This document shows positions 1 to 7,876 of a stretch of DNA of 32,985 nt, one piece after another. This stretch comes from JASLPR01 sp964496475. GTDB taxonomy: Bacteria; Chloroflexota; UBA11872; VXNJ01. The stretch covers positions 1 through 32,985 of the forward strand of contig CAZBZS010000025.1 of NCBI GenBank assembly GCA_964496475.1. The letters run 5' to 3'. The notes under the pieces are model-generated. The model saw nothing but the letters and a program-made list of their open reading frames with translations. It was not told the origin of the DNA and ran no database searches. The position numbers and the translations under genes are program-made. The stretch's first letter is position 1; the number at the start of each line of letters is the position of its first letter.

Positions 1-1
1 C

Positions 2-556
2 GCCAGCAACAGCCCCTTCCGGCTGTTCAAGCACTGGGTCCACGAGGGCGGAATCTCCACGCCGTTCGTGGCGCGCTGGCCCGGAAAAGTGAAGGCCGGG
101 CAGATCGCGCACTCGCCGGCGCACATCACCGACCTGATGGCGACCTTCGTCGAGGTGAGCGGGGCGAAGTACCCGGACGAGGTGGACGGGAACGCGATCC
201 CGGCGATGGAAGGTGAGAGCCTGTTTCCCGCCCTTCAGGGGAAAGACTGGGAGCGCGAGCGGCCCATCTGCATCGAGCACGAAGGCAACTGCGCCGTCCG
301 CGACGGCCAGTGGAAGCTGGTGCGTAAGTATCCGGGCGACTGGGAACTCTACGACATGGAGGCTGACCGGACGGAACTGAACGACCTCGCCGCCGGCAAC
401 CGCGACCGGGTGGAACGGATGGTGAAGGTGTACGAGGAGTTCACCGAACGTGCCGGGGTGAAGCCGTGGGATCACATGCTGGAGAGGATCAACGCCTCGG
501 ACTGGGTAAAGGGTGACGCAGCGGTGGGAGCGGTGAGGCCCGGCGGGTACGCGTAA
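2..556 (+). CDS. Sulfatase, C-terminal part (5' end outside window)
   Basis: This is the C-terminal 184 residues of a type I sulfatase (alkaline-phosphatase fold), which hydrolyses sulfate esters. The reading frame is open from base 2, and the text entering the window (SNSPFRLFKHWVHEGG, then STPFVARWPG) is the typical late core segment of arylsulfatases. It is followed by the usual 'DLMATFVEVSG' strand and the C-terminal subdomain with 'WKLVRKYPGDWELYDMEADRTE'-like text. The GTG at 68 is internal, not a start. The catalytic Cys/Ser box and the N-terminal metal ligands lie upstream of the window, so substrate class cannot be judged. It stops 40 bases before the next gene, which has its own strong ribosome binding site. 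A second sulfatase follows two genes later, suggesting a sulfate-ester utilisation block. Confidence 0.9.
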   Translation, partial: ASNSPFRLFKHWVHEGGISTPFVARWPGKVKAGQIAHSPAHITDLMATFVEVSGAKYPDEVDGNAIPAMEGESLFPALQGKDWERERPICIEHEGNCAVRDGQWKLVRKYPGDWELYDMEADRTELNDLAAGNRDRVERMVKVYEEFTERAGVKPWDHMLERINASDWVKGDAAVGAVRPGGYA

Positions 557-596
557 GGGCAATCGCCTGATTTGAGCAAGGCTGGAGGAGGACCAA

Positions 597-1502
597 ATGG
601 CGGCTGAAACTGAAGCCCGACGGGAGGAGTTATACGGGCTGCTGGGCGATCTGCCTGATCGAGACCGGCCCGTCTCCGCCCGCACACTCACCGTAGAAGA
701 GCGCCCCGGCTACATCCTCGAAACCCTCGTCCTCGATCTCAACGGAATCGAAGACGTCCCCGCCTATTTCGTCCGACCCAAAGACAGTCCCGGCACCTTC
801 CCCACCCTGCTCTACAACCACGCCCACCATGGCGAGTACCTGATCGGCCGCAACGAATTACTCAACCCGCGCGGCGCCCTCGAGCCCTACGCCGACGCCC
901 TCGCCGCCCGGGGCATCGCCCTCCTCTGCTTCGACACCTGGATGTTCAACTAGCGACGCGGACGCTCCGGCGGCGAGATATTCCGCGAAATGCTCTGGAG
1001 GGTGCAGGTCCTCTGGGGAATGATGGTCTAGGACAGCATCAAGGCCATGGACTACCTCGTCGCCCGCGACGATGTCGACCCCGACCGCATCGCCACCTAC
1101 GGCATCTCCATGGGCAGCACCATGGGTTGGTGGCTCGCCGCCCTCGACCAGCGCGTCAATGTCACCGTCGACGCCTGCTGCCTGACCGACCACGAAGCGC
1201 TCATCGAGACCCGCGGACTGGAAGGCCACGGCGTCTACTACTACGTCCCGAAGCTGATGAAGCACTTTACCGCCGGCCAGATAAACGCCCTCATCGCCCC
1301 CCGCCCGCACCTCGGGATGGCCGGTATCTACGATCCGCTCACCCCGCCGGTCGGGCTCGACCGCATCGACCGCGAAGTCACCGCCGCCTACGCCGCCGCC
1401 GGGGCCGAAGACGCCTGGAACCTCGTCCGCTCCAAAACCGGCCACTTCGAAACCGCCGACATGCGCGTCCAGACCCTCGCCTGGCTGGATCGCTGGTTGT
1501 AG
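597..1502 (+). pseudogene. Alpha/beta hydrolase (dienelactone-hydrolase-like) interrupted by two in-frame TAG codons
   Basis: A 301-codon reading frame runs from ATG 597 (behind GGAGGAGG) to TAG 1500-1502 without any frame change, but TAG codons occur at 951-953 (codon 119) and 1029-1031 (codon 145). The translation either side is continuous with one alpha/beta hydrolase. The first part holds the N-terminal strands and 'CFDTWMFN'. The part between the stops (RRGRSGGEIFREMLW) and the part after carry nucleophile motif GISMGS (Ser at codon 171), a likely acid Asp in 'IYDPLTPP' (codon 246) and His in 'TGHFET' (codon 283), so the triad is intact. Other genes here end normally in TAG, so a genome-wide amber reassignment is unlikely. 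It may be a young pseudogene, an assembly error or a readthrough case. It sits between two sulfatases; an esterase or glycan deacylation role is a guess. Confidence 0.75.
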
Positions 1503-1581
1503 CGAACGCTTTTGCTTCGAGGGACGGGCGGGGCATAGCATGCGGGACCATCCAGATCCCGGACCGAGAGAGGACGACCCC

Positions 1582-3057
1582 ATGGCCCCGCCGCCCCCCA
1601 ACATCCTTTGGTACTGCAGCGATCAACAGCGCTGGGACACCATCCGTGCCCTGGGCAACGAACACATAAACACGCCCCGGATCGACAAGTTCCTGGAGAC
1701 GGCGACGGCCTTCACGCACGCGTATTCGCAGTGCCCGATCTGCACCCCGAGCCGGTCGAGTTTCCTGACCGGGATGTACCCGAGCTACCTGCGGGCAAAT
1801 CGCAACGGCAACGCCGAATTCCCGGCCGAGGGCACCGAGCGGCTGATCACGCGGCGCCTGCGGGAGGCGGGTTACGAGTGCGGGCTCGCCGGTAAGCTGC
1901 ACCTGACCGGCGGCTACGACGGCTACGAATCCCGCACCGACGACGGCTACAGCTTCTTTCACTGCAGCCATTCCCCGCGCCGCGACCGGGCCACCTACGC
2001 GGACTATTCGCGGTGGCTCGAGAGCAAAGGGCACGATCCGCAGGAGGTCCTCAAGCGCTACGACTTCGAGCGCTACCCGCGCCCTGAGGGGGACATGCCG
2101 CAGGGAGGCTTACTGGAGCCAACCGAAGACTTTGACAACGTGCCGCCGGAGCTTCACCAGACGACGTGGTGTACGGAGATGACACTGGAATTCCTGGAAG
2201 CGGCAAAGGCCGAGGAGAAACCCTGGTTGATGAGCGTGAACCCGTTCGACCCGCACGAGTGCTTCGACGCGCCGTGGGAGTTCTATCGCCGCTACGATCC
2301 GCAGACAATGCCGGACCCGGCATTTCGACCGGAAGACCTCGCCCACCAGGACAAAATCCAGGCGGCCGGAGTGGACTTCCAGGGTGAGGCCCAGCACCCG
2401 AAAGACTGGTGGTTCCCGGAGGTGACGGCATCCTATTACGCGATGATCGAGCTGCTGGACGAGCAATTCGGGCGCATCCTTGACTGCTTGGACGAGACCG
2501 GCCAGCGCGAGAACACGATCGTGATCTTCATGAGCGATCACGGCGAGATGCTGGGCGATCACGGTCTGGTACTGAAGGGGTGCCGGTTTTACGAGGGCGC
2601 CGTGCGGGTACCTCTTGCGATCTCCTGGCCTGGCCACTTCGAGACGGGCATGGTGAGCGACGCCCTAGTGGAGCTGACGGATATCTACCCCACTCTGATG
2701 GAGGCAACCGGGCAGCCGATCCCGGACGGCACCCAGGGCCGGTCACTGACCCCGATCCTGACCGGCGCGGCGTCGCCAGACGATCACCGCGATTTCGTGT
2801 GGAGCGAGTACATCGACGCCATCAATCGGCCGGACGCGACGCGGGCGTTCATGTACCGGGACCGGCGCTGGAAACTGGTGAGCTATCACGGTAATGGGAT
2901 CGGCGAGTTATACGATCTGAAGGCGGACCCGGACGAGTTCGAGGACCTCTGGGATGACCTGCAGTACGCGTCGATCAAGGCGGACTTGCTGAAGCGGAGT
3001 TTCGACGCGCTGGTGACCCGCATGGATACGGGACCGGAACGGGTGACGCCCTACTAG
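1582..3057 (+). CDS. Sulfatase (formylglycine-dependent type I)
   Basis: Complete 491-residue sulfatase. ATG 1582 is chosen over the in-frame ATG 1540 because the protein then begins just before the first core strand (NILWYCSDQQRWD) and a GAGAGAGGA sequence lies at suitable distance. The signature C-T-P-S-R is at residues 54-58; Cys54 would be converted to formylglycine by a separate maturase that is not encoded in this window. 'SDQQR' supplies the N-terminal metal ligands and 'MSDHGEMLGDHG' the late Asp/His pair. No signal peptide is visible, so the enzyme is probably cytoplasmic unless exported with a partner. The sequence style (SDQQRWD, long insertion around residues 100-190) is close to choline-sulfatase/phosphonate-monoester-hydrolase-like sulfatases; substrate is unknown. 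It lies 79 bases after the interrupted hydrolase, likely in the same transcription unit. Confidence 0.93.
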   Translation: MAPPPPNILWYCSDQQRWDTIRALGNEHINTPRIDKFLETATAFTHAYSQCPICTPSRSSFLTGMYPSYLRANRNGNAEFPAEGTERLITRRLREAGYECGLAGKLHLTGGYDGYESRTDDGYSFFHCSHSPRRDRATYADYSRWLESKGHDPQEVLKRYDFERYPRPEGDMPQGGLLEPTEDFDNVPPELHQTTWCTEMTLEFLEAAKAEEKPWLMSVNPFDPHECFDAPWEFYRRYDPQTMPDPAFRPEDLAHQDKIQAAGVDFQGEAQHPKDWWFPEVTASYYAMIELLDEQFGRILDCLDETGQRENTIVIFMSDHGEMLGDHGLVLKGCRFYEGAVRVPLAISWPGHFETGMVSDALVELTDIYPTLMEATGQPIPDGTQGRSLTPILTGAASPDDHRDFVWSEYIDAINRPDATRAFMYRDRRWKLVSYHGNGIGELYDLKADPDEFEDLWDDLQYASIKADLLKRSFDALVTRMDTGPERVTPY

Positions 3058-3076
3058 CGGCCCATCTCACGAGCGT

Positions 3077-3107
3077 GTCCGCACAGTGCTCGCCTTGGAG
3101 CGCGGAC
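3077..3107 (+). terminator. Stem-loop downstream of the sulfatase
   Basis: GTCCGC (3077-3082) pairs with GCGGAC (3102-3107), and an inner GCTC (3088-3091) pairs with GAGC (3098-3101). It begins 20 bases after the sulfatase stop codon. There is no T tract, so this is a possible transcript-end structure rather than a classic intrinsic terminator. Confidence 0.3.
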
Positions 3108-3268
3108 GCCATTACTGGTTAGTTCACTTCTCAACCGGACCTTCCCGGGCCAAGCTGGGCTAGGTAGGCGGCAGGGTTCGTGCAGTAGGCTCTTTAGAGG
3201 GCCTTTGCGGTCCCGGCAAACTCGGCCGGGAGCGTCGACGGCAAGGACAATTCATGTGGAGTTATTGA

Positions 3269-3568
3269 GTGGCGACTAAAGAAGACGTTATCGCGGCTCT
3301 GGAGACGGTTGTTGATCCAGAGCTCAATCTGGATATCTGGAATCTGGGGCTCGTGTACAACGTCGAGCTCGATGAATCCACGGTGAATATCGACCTCACG
3401 TTGACTACCCCAATGTGCCCGGTCGGACCGCTGATCATGACCAATACGAAAGAGGCCGTGGATGCCCTTGACGGAGTCGAGGAGACCAAAATCGAGCTGG
3501 TCTGGGATCCCCCCTGGGACATGGAGATGATGAGCGACGATCTCAAATTCATGATGGGCAAGGTGTAG
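3269..3568 (+). CDS. MIP18/DUF59-family iron-sulfur assembly protein (SufT/PaaD-like)
   Basis: A 99-residue single-domain protein of the MIP18 (DUF59) family, which helps iron-sulfur cluster assembly or maturation of Fe-S enzymes in the cytoplasm. Visible hallmarks are the N-terminal 'VVDPELNLDIWNLGLVY' box, the core 'TLTTPMCPVGPL' with the conserved cysteine at residue 50, and a C-terminal 'LVWDPPWDMEMM' motif typical of the SufT branch. The start is GTG 3269, preceded by GGAG at 3258-3261. No suf genes are adjacent, so it appears as a stand-alone gene between the sulfatase block and a dehydrogenase. A hairpin (CCCGGC 3212-3217 with GCCGGG 3225-3230) lies in the leader about 40 bases upstream of the start. 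Length matches the family. Confidence 0.88.
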   Translation: MATKEDVIAALETVVDPELNLDIWNLGLVYNVELDESTVNIDLTLTTPMCPVGPLIMTNTKEAVDALDGVEETKIELVWDPPWDMEMMSDDLKFMMGKV

Positions 3569-3671
3569 CGGCCCGTCCGTTCCGGTTGTCGGAGCGTTTC
3601 CCGTACACCTGGCCTCGTTGTATTCTCGGCATCTGTTTCGGCCTCCAGCAATCAAGAATCGGGAAGACGCG

Positions 3672-4700
3672 ATGCCCCAACTACCCACCGAAGCGCTGCG
3701 TGATTACGCCGAGAAGCTGTTCGTCAAGGCAGGCACCCCGGCGAATATCGCCACCCAACTTGTCGGTTCCCTGATTCTGGCCGACCAGTCCGGCCACCCC
3801 TCCCACGGCACCATTCGCGTGCCGCGCTACTTGGAGATGATCGGCAACGGTCGGGTAGTGCCAGACGGACGGCCGGAGATCATAAAGAGCAGCCTCACAT
3901 CAGCGCTCATCGACGGCCACCTGGGCTTTGGCCAGTTTACCGCCGCCTTCGCCACCCAGACCGTAATCGATCTCGCCCGCGATAGCGGAATCGCCATCGT
4001 CGGCTGCGTTCGCTGCAACCACACCGGGCGCATCGGCCAGTGGTCGGAGATGGCCGCCGACCAAGGAATGATCCTCTTCGGCGCCGTCGGTGGTCCCGCC
4101 GGTCTCCAGGGGACGCCATTCGGCGGCTTCGGCCGCGCCCTCTGCACCAATCCCATCACTGCATCTGTCCCCGGTGGCGACCACGCCCCCATGATCATGG
4201 ATTTCGCCACAACGGCTACCGCCGAGGGCAAAATTCAGGTCGCCCGCGCCAAGGGCGCCCAGCTTCCCCCGGGCCAGATTCTGAACAAGAACGGTGAGCC
4301 GAGCACCGATCCCGAGGAGTTCTACGACGGCGGCGTGCTCCTGCCCTTCGGCGGACATAAGGGCTATGCCCTTTCACTGCTGGCCGAGGTGCTGGCCAGC
4401 GGCCTGACCGGTGCGGGCGAGTCCGACGAAAACGCGCAACTTGGCTTCACCGTCATCGCCATCGACCCGGCGATCTTTCGCCCGGTTGCTGATTATGGCG
4501 CCAGCGTCGACAGCGTTTTCGAACGAATGGAGGCCATCCCGCCGGCACGGAGATTTGATGGCGTGATGATCCCGGGCGAACCGGAGCGGCGCTCGCGGGC
4601 TTCCCATTCCGGTCGTGGCATAGATCTGGCCGAAGCGACCATCAAGAATCTGAAGGCCGAGGGTGACCGGCTCGGGGTTGAATCGTCGCCGATCGGGTAA
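3672..4700 (+). CDS. Malate/L-lactate dehydrogenase family oxidoreductase (Ldh_2)
   Basis: A 342-residue NAD(P)-dependent dehydrogenase of the malate/L-lactate/ureidoglycolate (Ldh_2) family, which interconverts 2-hydroxy acids and 2-oxo acids in the cytoplasm. Family marks are 'HPSHGTIRVPRYLEMI' (residues 42-57), the catalytic-His region 'CNHTGRIG' (His117), 'MIMDFATT' (174-181) and 'FGGHKGYALS' near 226-235. ATG 3672 is preferred over the earlier in-frame ATG 3618 because the protein then starts a few residues before the first conserved helix and GGGAAG lies upstream. Substrate cannot be fixed from sequence; paralogues act on malate, sulfolactate, ureidoglycolate or 2,3-diketogulonate. Given sulfatases nearby, a sulfolactate-type activity is conceivable but unsupported. 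Confidence 0.9.
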   Translation: MPQLPTEALRDYAEKLFVKAGTPANIATQLVGSLILADQSGHPSHGTIRVPRYLEMIGNGRVVPDGRPEIIKSSLTSALIDGHLGFGQFTAAFATQTVIDLARDSGIAIVGCVRCNHTGRIGQWSEMAADQGMILFGAVGGPAGLQGTPFGGFGRALCTNPITASVPGGDHAPMIMDFATTATAEGKIQVARAKGAQLPPGQILNKNGEPSTDPEEFYDGGVLLPFGGHKGYALSLLAEVLASGLTGAGESDENAQLGFTVIAIDPAIFRPVADYGASVDSVFERMEAIPPARRFDGVMIPGEPERRSRASHSGRGIDLAEATIKNLKAEGDRLGVESSPIG

Positions 4701-4799
4701 TGCGATGAGCGCCCGCAATTTCAACAACCCACCATCAGAACCTTCCGAGCCAGGGAAATGACCCAGGTAATAGACCCCTGAGCGGACTTTGATCCGCTG

Positions 4800-5729
4800 A
4801 TGTACGAGCTGATAGTTGTCAGCTGCGGGCCAGCGGGCCTGACCGCAACGGTTTTCACCGTGCGGCAACGGATGAAAGTGGCGGTCACCGGAAAGGAAGT
4901 GGGCGGACAGGCGATCCATAGCACGCACGTTGAAAACTACCTGGGATTTGAGGGCATCGCCAGCGAGGGTCTTGTAGAGCGCTTTGAGAAACAGCTAGCC
5001 GAGCAGTTCGTCGAGTTCATCCGGGATGAGGTCGCGAAGATCGAGTACGGAACTGGCTGCTACGAGCTGGAGACACCCAGGGCGCCTTCATCCGAGTCCG
5101 CGCAGTGATCTACGCCACTGGCATGATGCCCAATCGCCTGGGGGTTCCCGGAGAACAGGAGCTGACCGGGCATGGGGTCAGCTATTTCGCCGATCACTAC
5201 GGCCCGACCGCACACGGCAAGAACGTCCTGGTCATCGGCGGCGGAAAATCCGGTCTGCAGGCCGTGCAAGAGGTCGCGCCTGTAGCTGGGCAGATTCACG
5301 TGCTGATGCGGGGGGCTGGACCGGTGATCCGGATCGGGTGACGGCAGTGGGGAAGTTCGCCAACGTCACCATGCTCCCCCGGCGACGATAGAGAGGATCG
5401 AAGGCGACGAAAACGTAAAGCGGGTAGTAATCAAGCTTGCTGAAGACGAGAGCGAGGAGACCCTGGACATAGACCTGATCTTTGTCGAGATCGGTGTCCG
5501 CCCGGCCACGGCCCTGATCAGCCACCTCCCTAAACTGAACGACCGCGGCGAGGTCATCGTCGATCGGGAAAACCAGATAGATGCTCCGGGCTTGTTCGCT
5601 GCGGGGGACTGTACGAGCGGGCCGGACAAGGAGATCTCGATCGCCACCGGCGACGGCGTGCGCGCCGCTCTCTCGGCCAGGCGCTTTGTGCATTTGTGGG
5701 GCTGGGAGGAGGGTGGCGGGGCTGAATAG
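4800..5729 (+). pseudogene. Thioredoxin-reductase-like flavoprotein with three frameshifts and no redox CxxC
   Basis: Homology to the NADPH/FAD thioredoxin-reductase fold runs from ATG 4800 to TAG 5727-5729 but changes frame three times: near 5073 (ELET to GAFIRVRAVIYATG), near 5315 (HVLMRG to TGDPDRVTAVG) and in the C run near 5376-5381 (NVTML to ATIERIEGDE). Each change is what one missing base would give, so the frame is restored by the end. The FAD loop is eroded: the usual GxGxxG reads S-C-G-P-A-G. The NADPH loop 'VLVIGGGKSG' and the final FAD motif 'LFAAGDCTSG' remain. Where thioredoxin reductases carry CxxC, the text is 'GVSYFADHYG', so the family member may have been a ferredoxin/flavodoxin-reductase-like enzyme. 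A hairpin (AGCGGA 4781-4786 with TCCGCT 4793-4798) abuts the start codon. Probably non-functional as read. Confidence 0.8.
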
Positions 5730-5779
5730 GCCCTGTCAACCTGGCAGCAACCCGGACTCCCTTGAAATCCAAGCGGGAA

Positions 5780-6910
5780 TCAATCCGGGCGACCGCCGAA
5801 CGTTCGTACGCCCGGTTCAAAGAGTTCGGCGTACATGTCCAGCGCAAATCGATCTGTCGCACCGGCGAGAAATCGAGCCACGACCTGATAAATATCAGCC
5901 TGTGGTTCGCCCAGTTTTTGCCGGGTGGACAGCGGCAGTAGCCTGGGATTATCGACAAATGCCGCAAACAGACGCCGCAGCACCATCTGGCCCCGGGCGG
6001 TTTGTCGCACGATGGCTGGGGACTTGTAGACACGCTCCTGCATGTACTCGCTGACGGCGGCGCGACGGTCGCGCATCTCTGCGGAAGGGCGGATAAGAAT
6101 CTGGGTGTAAGCGCGGACCTGTTCGGCTGAGTCGATGCCGCCGGCCGAGAGTTGTTCACGGGCGGTGTTGACAACATCTTTGATCAGCACGCCGATTACA
6201 TGACTGGTTGCCCGGCGCAACACCACGCGGGAGCGGTCGAACTCCAGATCGGGCCGCTGTTTTTGCGAGCAGACCTCTTCCGCGAAGGTAAGAGCGTCGG
6301 ACCAGAGCCGGGGTCCGTCGCTGAGTAGAGCTTGCAGGCTGATCAGCCCGGCGTTGACTGCGTCTTCGATGTCATGCGCCAGAAACGCGCCTTCGTCGGC
6401 CTGAGAGATGGCCTGGGCCTCGGGTCCGGGCTTTGGATAGCGGTGAAACTCGGGGCTGTCGGTCGGGATGTCGTAGAGCGTCTCATGCAGAGCTATGCCT
6501 TCGCGGGTGGCCCATGTGAGGTTGAGCCCGCGGAAATCCGGGTAGGGCGCTTCGATGTCATCCACCACCTCGAGCGAATGTTGATTGGCGTCCCAACCAC
6601 CGTGATCTTCCATGATTTCGTTCAGGACCCGCTCGCCGGCATGCCCGAAGGGACCATGTCCCAGATCGTGACCAAGAGCGATGGCCTCGGTCAGGTTCTC
6701 GTCCAGCCCTAGCTCGAAAGCAATACTACGGCCGATCTGCGCCACCTCCAGCGAATGAGTAATGCGTGTGCGGAAGAAGTCCGCCTCGGTGACAACGAAC
6801 ACCTGGGTCTTGTGCAGCAGCCGGCGAAAGGCGCGGGAATGCAGGATGCGATCACGATCGCGGGCAAACGGCGTCCGGCGGGCAGGCTCCTCCGGCGGCC
6901 CCGCATGCAC
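5780..6910 (-). CDS. dgt: dGTPase-like HD-domain phosphohydrolase
   Basis: HD-superfamily deoxyguanosinetriphosphate triphosphohydrolase-like protein, 376 residues from GTG 6910. It hydrolyses dNTPs to nucleoside and triphosphate in characterised members. The classic 'RTPFARDRDRILHSRAFRRL' box opens the protein, followed by 'RITHSLEVAQIGR' (His52), 'GHDLGHGPFGHAGE' (His81-Asp82, His85, His90) and the distal Asp region 'LAHDIEDAVNAG'. Family-like sequence seems to continue a little upstream (LATAIESPW) but no ATG, GTG or TTG is found there before a stop, so either the start is GTG 6910 or the N-terminus is altered. It ends in TGA and follows the MBL gene by 58 bases on the same strand, suggesting co-transcription. 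Confidence 0.9.
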   Translation of the reverse strand: MHAGPPEEPARRTPFARDRDRILHSRAFRRLLHKTQVFVVTEADFFRTRITHSLEVAQIGRSIAFELGLDENLTEAIALGHDLGHGPFGHAGERVLNEIMEDHGGWDANQHSLEVVDDIEAPYPDFRGLNLTWATREGIALHETLYDIPTDSPEFHRYPKPGPEAQAISQADEGAFLAHDIEDAVNAGLISLQALLSDGPRLWSDALTFAEEVCSQKQRPDLEFDRSRVVLRRATSHVIGVLIKDVVNTAREQLSAGGIDSAEQVRAYTQILIRPSAEMRDRRAAVSEYMQERVYKSPAIVRQTARGQMVLRRLFAAFVDNPRLLPLSTRQKLGEPQADIYQVVARFLAGATDRFALDMYAELFEPGVRTFGGRPD

Positions 6911-6968
6911 CCGATCGGTCCAGGGCGACTCGATGGCGGTCGCCAGGTTTGATGACGAAGAAATCGCG

Positions 6969-7712
6969 CTACTCCATCATGTTGCGAGGGACGGTGAGGG
7001 TGTCGAATTTGGCGATAGCCTTGTCGATATGAGCCTGGCCGTTTTCCAGCGCTATGGCCGCATGACCGGGAAGGAGAGCGTCGATGCCGGCATCGCGGAA
7101 GCGGATCATGCTGTTGCCAAGTTCGAACACGGATGTTTCCTCAGCCCAATTGAGCACGACCAGACCGCCGGCGAAAACGAGATCGCCGCCGAACAGAAAT
7201 TTCACACCGCTGACTTCGAGCAGATAACTCATATGCCGGGCGGCGTGGCCGGGAGTGGAGTATGCGCGAAGGGACAGTTCCCCCACGCGTATCTGGTCAC
7301 CATCGTCCACCTCGCGCGAGACGGCGACCGGTTCGAAGCGATAAGAAGACGGGTAGCGACCGGCAGCCCGGGCGCGGGTCAGGTTGATGGCTTCTTCGTC
7401 TGCGGTCTCCAGCCAGGCCCGGGTGTCCACCGAGGAAATGACTTCGAGTCGATAGGCCTTCCGCAAAAACGCCGCCCCGCCGGCGTGGTCGCCATGACAG
7501 TGGGTGAGGACCAAATATTTCACCGTGTCGGCGTCGATGCCGTCAGCTTCGACATTGGCGACGATTCGCTCCGGCACGATGCCCACACCGGCGTCGATGA
7601 GGGCGGTTTCGGTCCCGTCGGTGACGGCATAGACGTGACAGTCTCCCTGATGACTGAGACCAAATCCCATCAGACCGCCACCGACTAAGTGGATGTTCTC
7701 GGTTAGTTTCAT
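6969..7712 (-). CDS. MBL-fold metallo-hydrolase (glyoxalase II-like)
   Basis: Complete 247-residue metallo-beta-lactamase-fold hydrolase. The zinc ligands are all visible: H-C-H-G-D-H at residues 71-76, His156 in 'STPGHAARH', Asp177 in 'LFGGDLVF' and His217 in 'LLPGHAAI'. This is the arrangement of small thioester- or lactone-cleaving MBL enzymes, not of antibiotic-hydrolysing lactamases; the true substrate is unknown. No signal peptide is seen, so it should be cytoplasmic. It starts at ATG 7712 and is the first gene of a two-gene minus-strand unit with the dGTPase-like gene. It is divergent from the SAF-domain dehydrogenase at 7877, so the roughly 160-base gap between them probably holds both promoters. 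Confidence 0.9.
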   Translation of the reverse strand: MKLTENIHLVGGGLMGFGLSHQGDCHVYAVTDGTETALIDAGVGIVPERIVANVEADGIDADTVKYLVLTHCHGDHAGGAAFLRKAYRLEVISSVDTRAWLETADEEAINLTRARAAGRYPSSYRFEPVAVSREVDDGDQIRVGELSLRAYSTPGHAARHMSYLLEVSGVKFLFGGDLVFAGGLVVLNWAEETSVFELGNSMIRFRDAGIDALLPGHAAIALENGQAHIDKAIAKFDTLTVPRNMME

Positions 7713-7805
7713 CTTGCGGCTCTTGCTTTCGCTGGGTGATTCGATTCGATGGAGGTGACCCGGATGGCTGGTGTGAATCCGCCCTCTCGGTTCACCGGGG
7801 AGACT

Positions 7806-7834
7806 AGCGTATTGTTCGCTAATTCCAGTTTCAA
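7806..7834 (-). promoter_or_regulatory. Weak sigma70-type promoter candidate for the MBL gene
   Basis: Read on the minus strand, TTGAAA (7834-7829) is followed after 17 bases by TACGCT (7811-7806), about 95 bases before the MBL start. The -35 matches 5 of 6 consensus bases and the -10 only 3 of 6, so this is a tentative call. Confidence 0.22.
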
Positions 7835-7876
7835 ACTATTGTGCCTTCGGGCGATCGGCTTGAAGGGAAGGTGCTG

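Noticed and set aside
1540..1581. Earlier in-frame ATG start for the sulfatase
   Set aside because: The extra 14 residues are Pro/Asp-rich, unlike the family, and the purine-rich ribosome binding site fits ATG 1582.
1378..2034. Long minus-strand open frames opposite the hydrolase and sulfatase
   Set aside because: Low-complexity Arg/Ala/Pro/Gly translations opposite clearly conserved genes; shadows of high-GC third positions.
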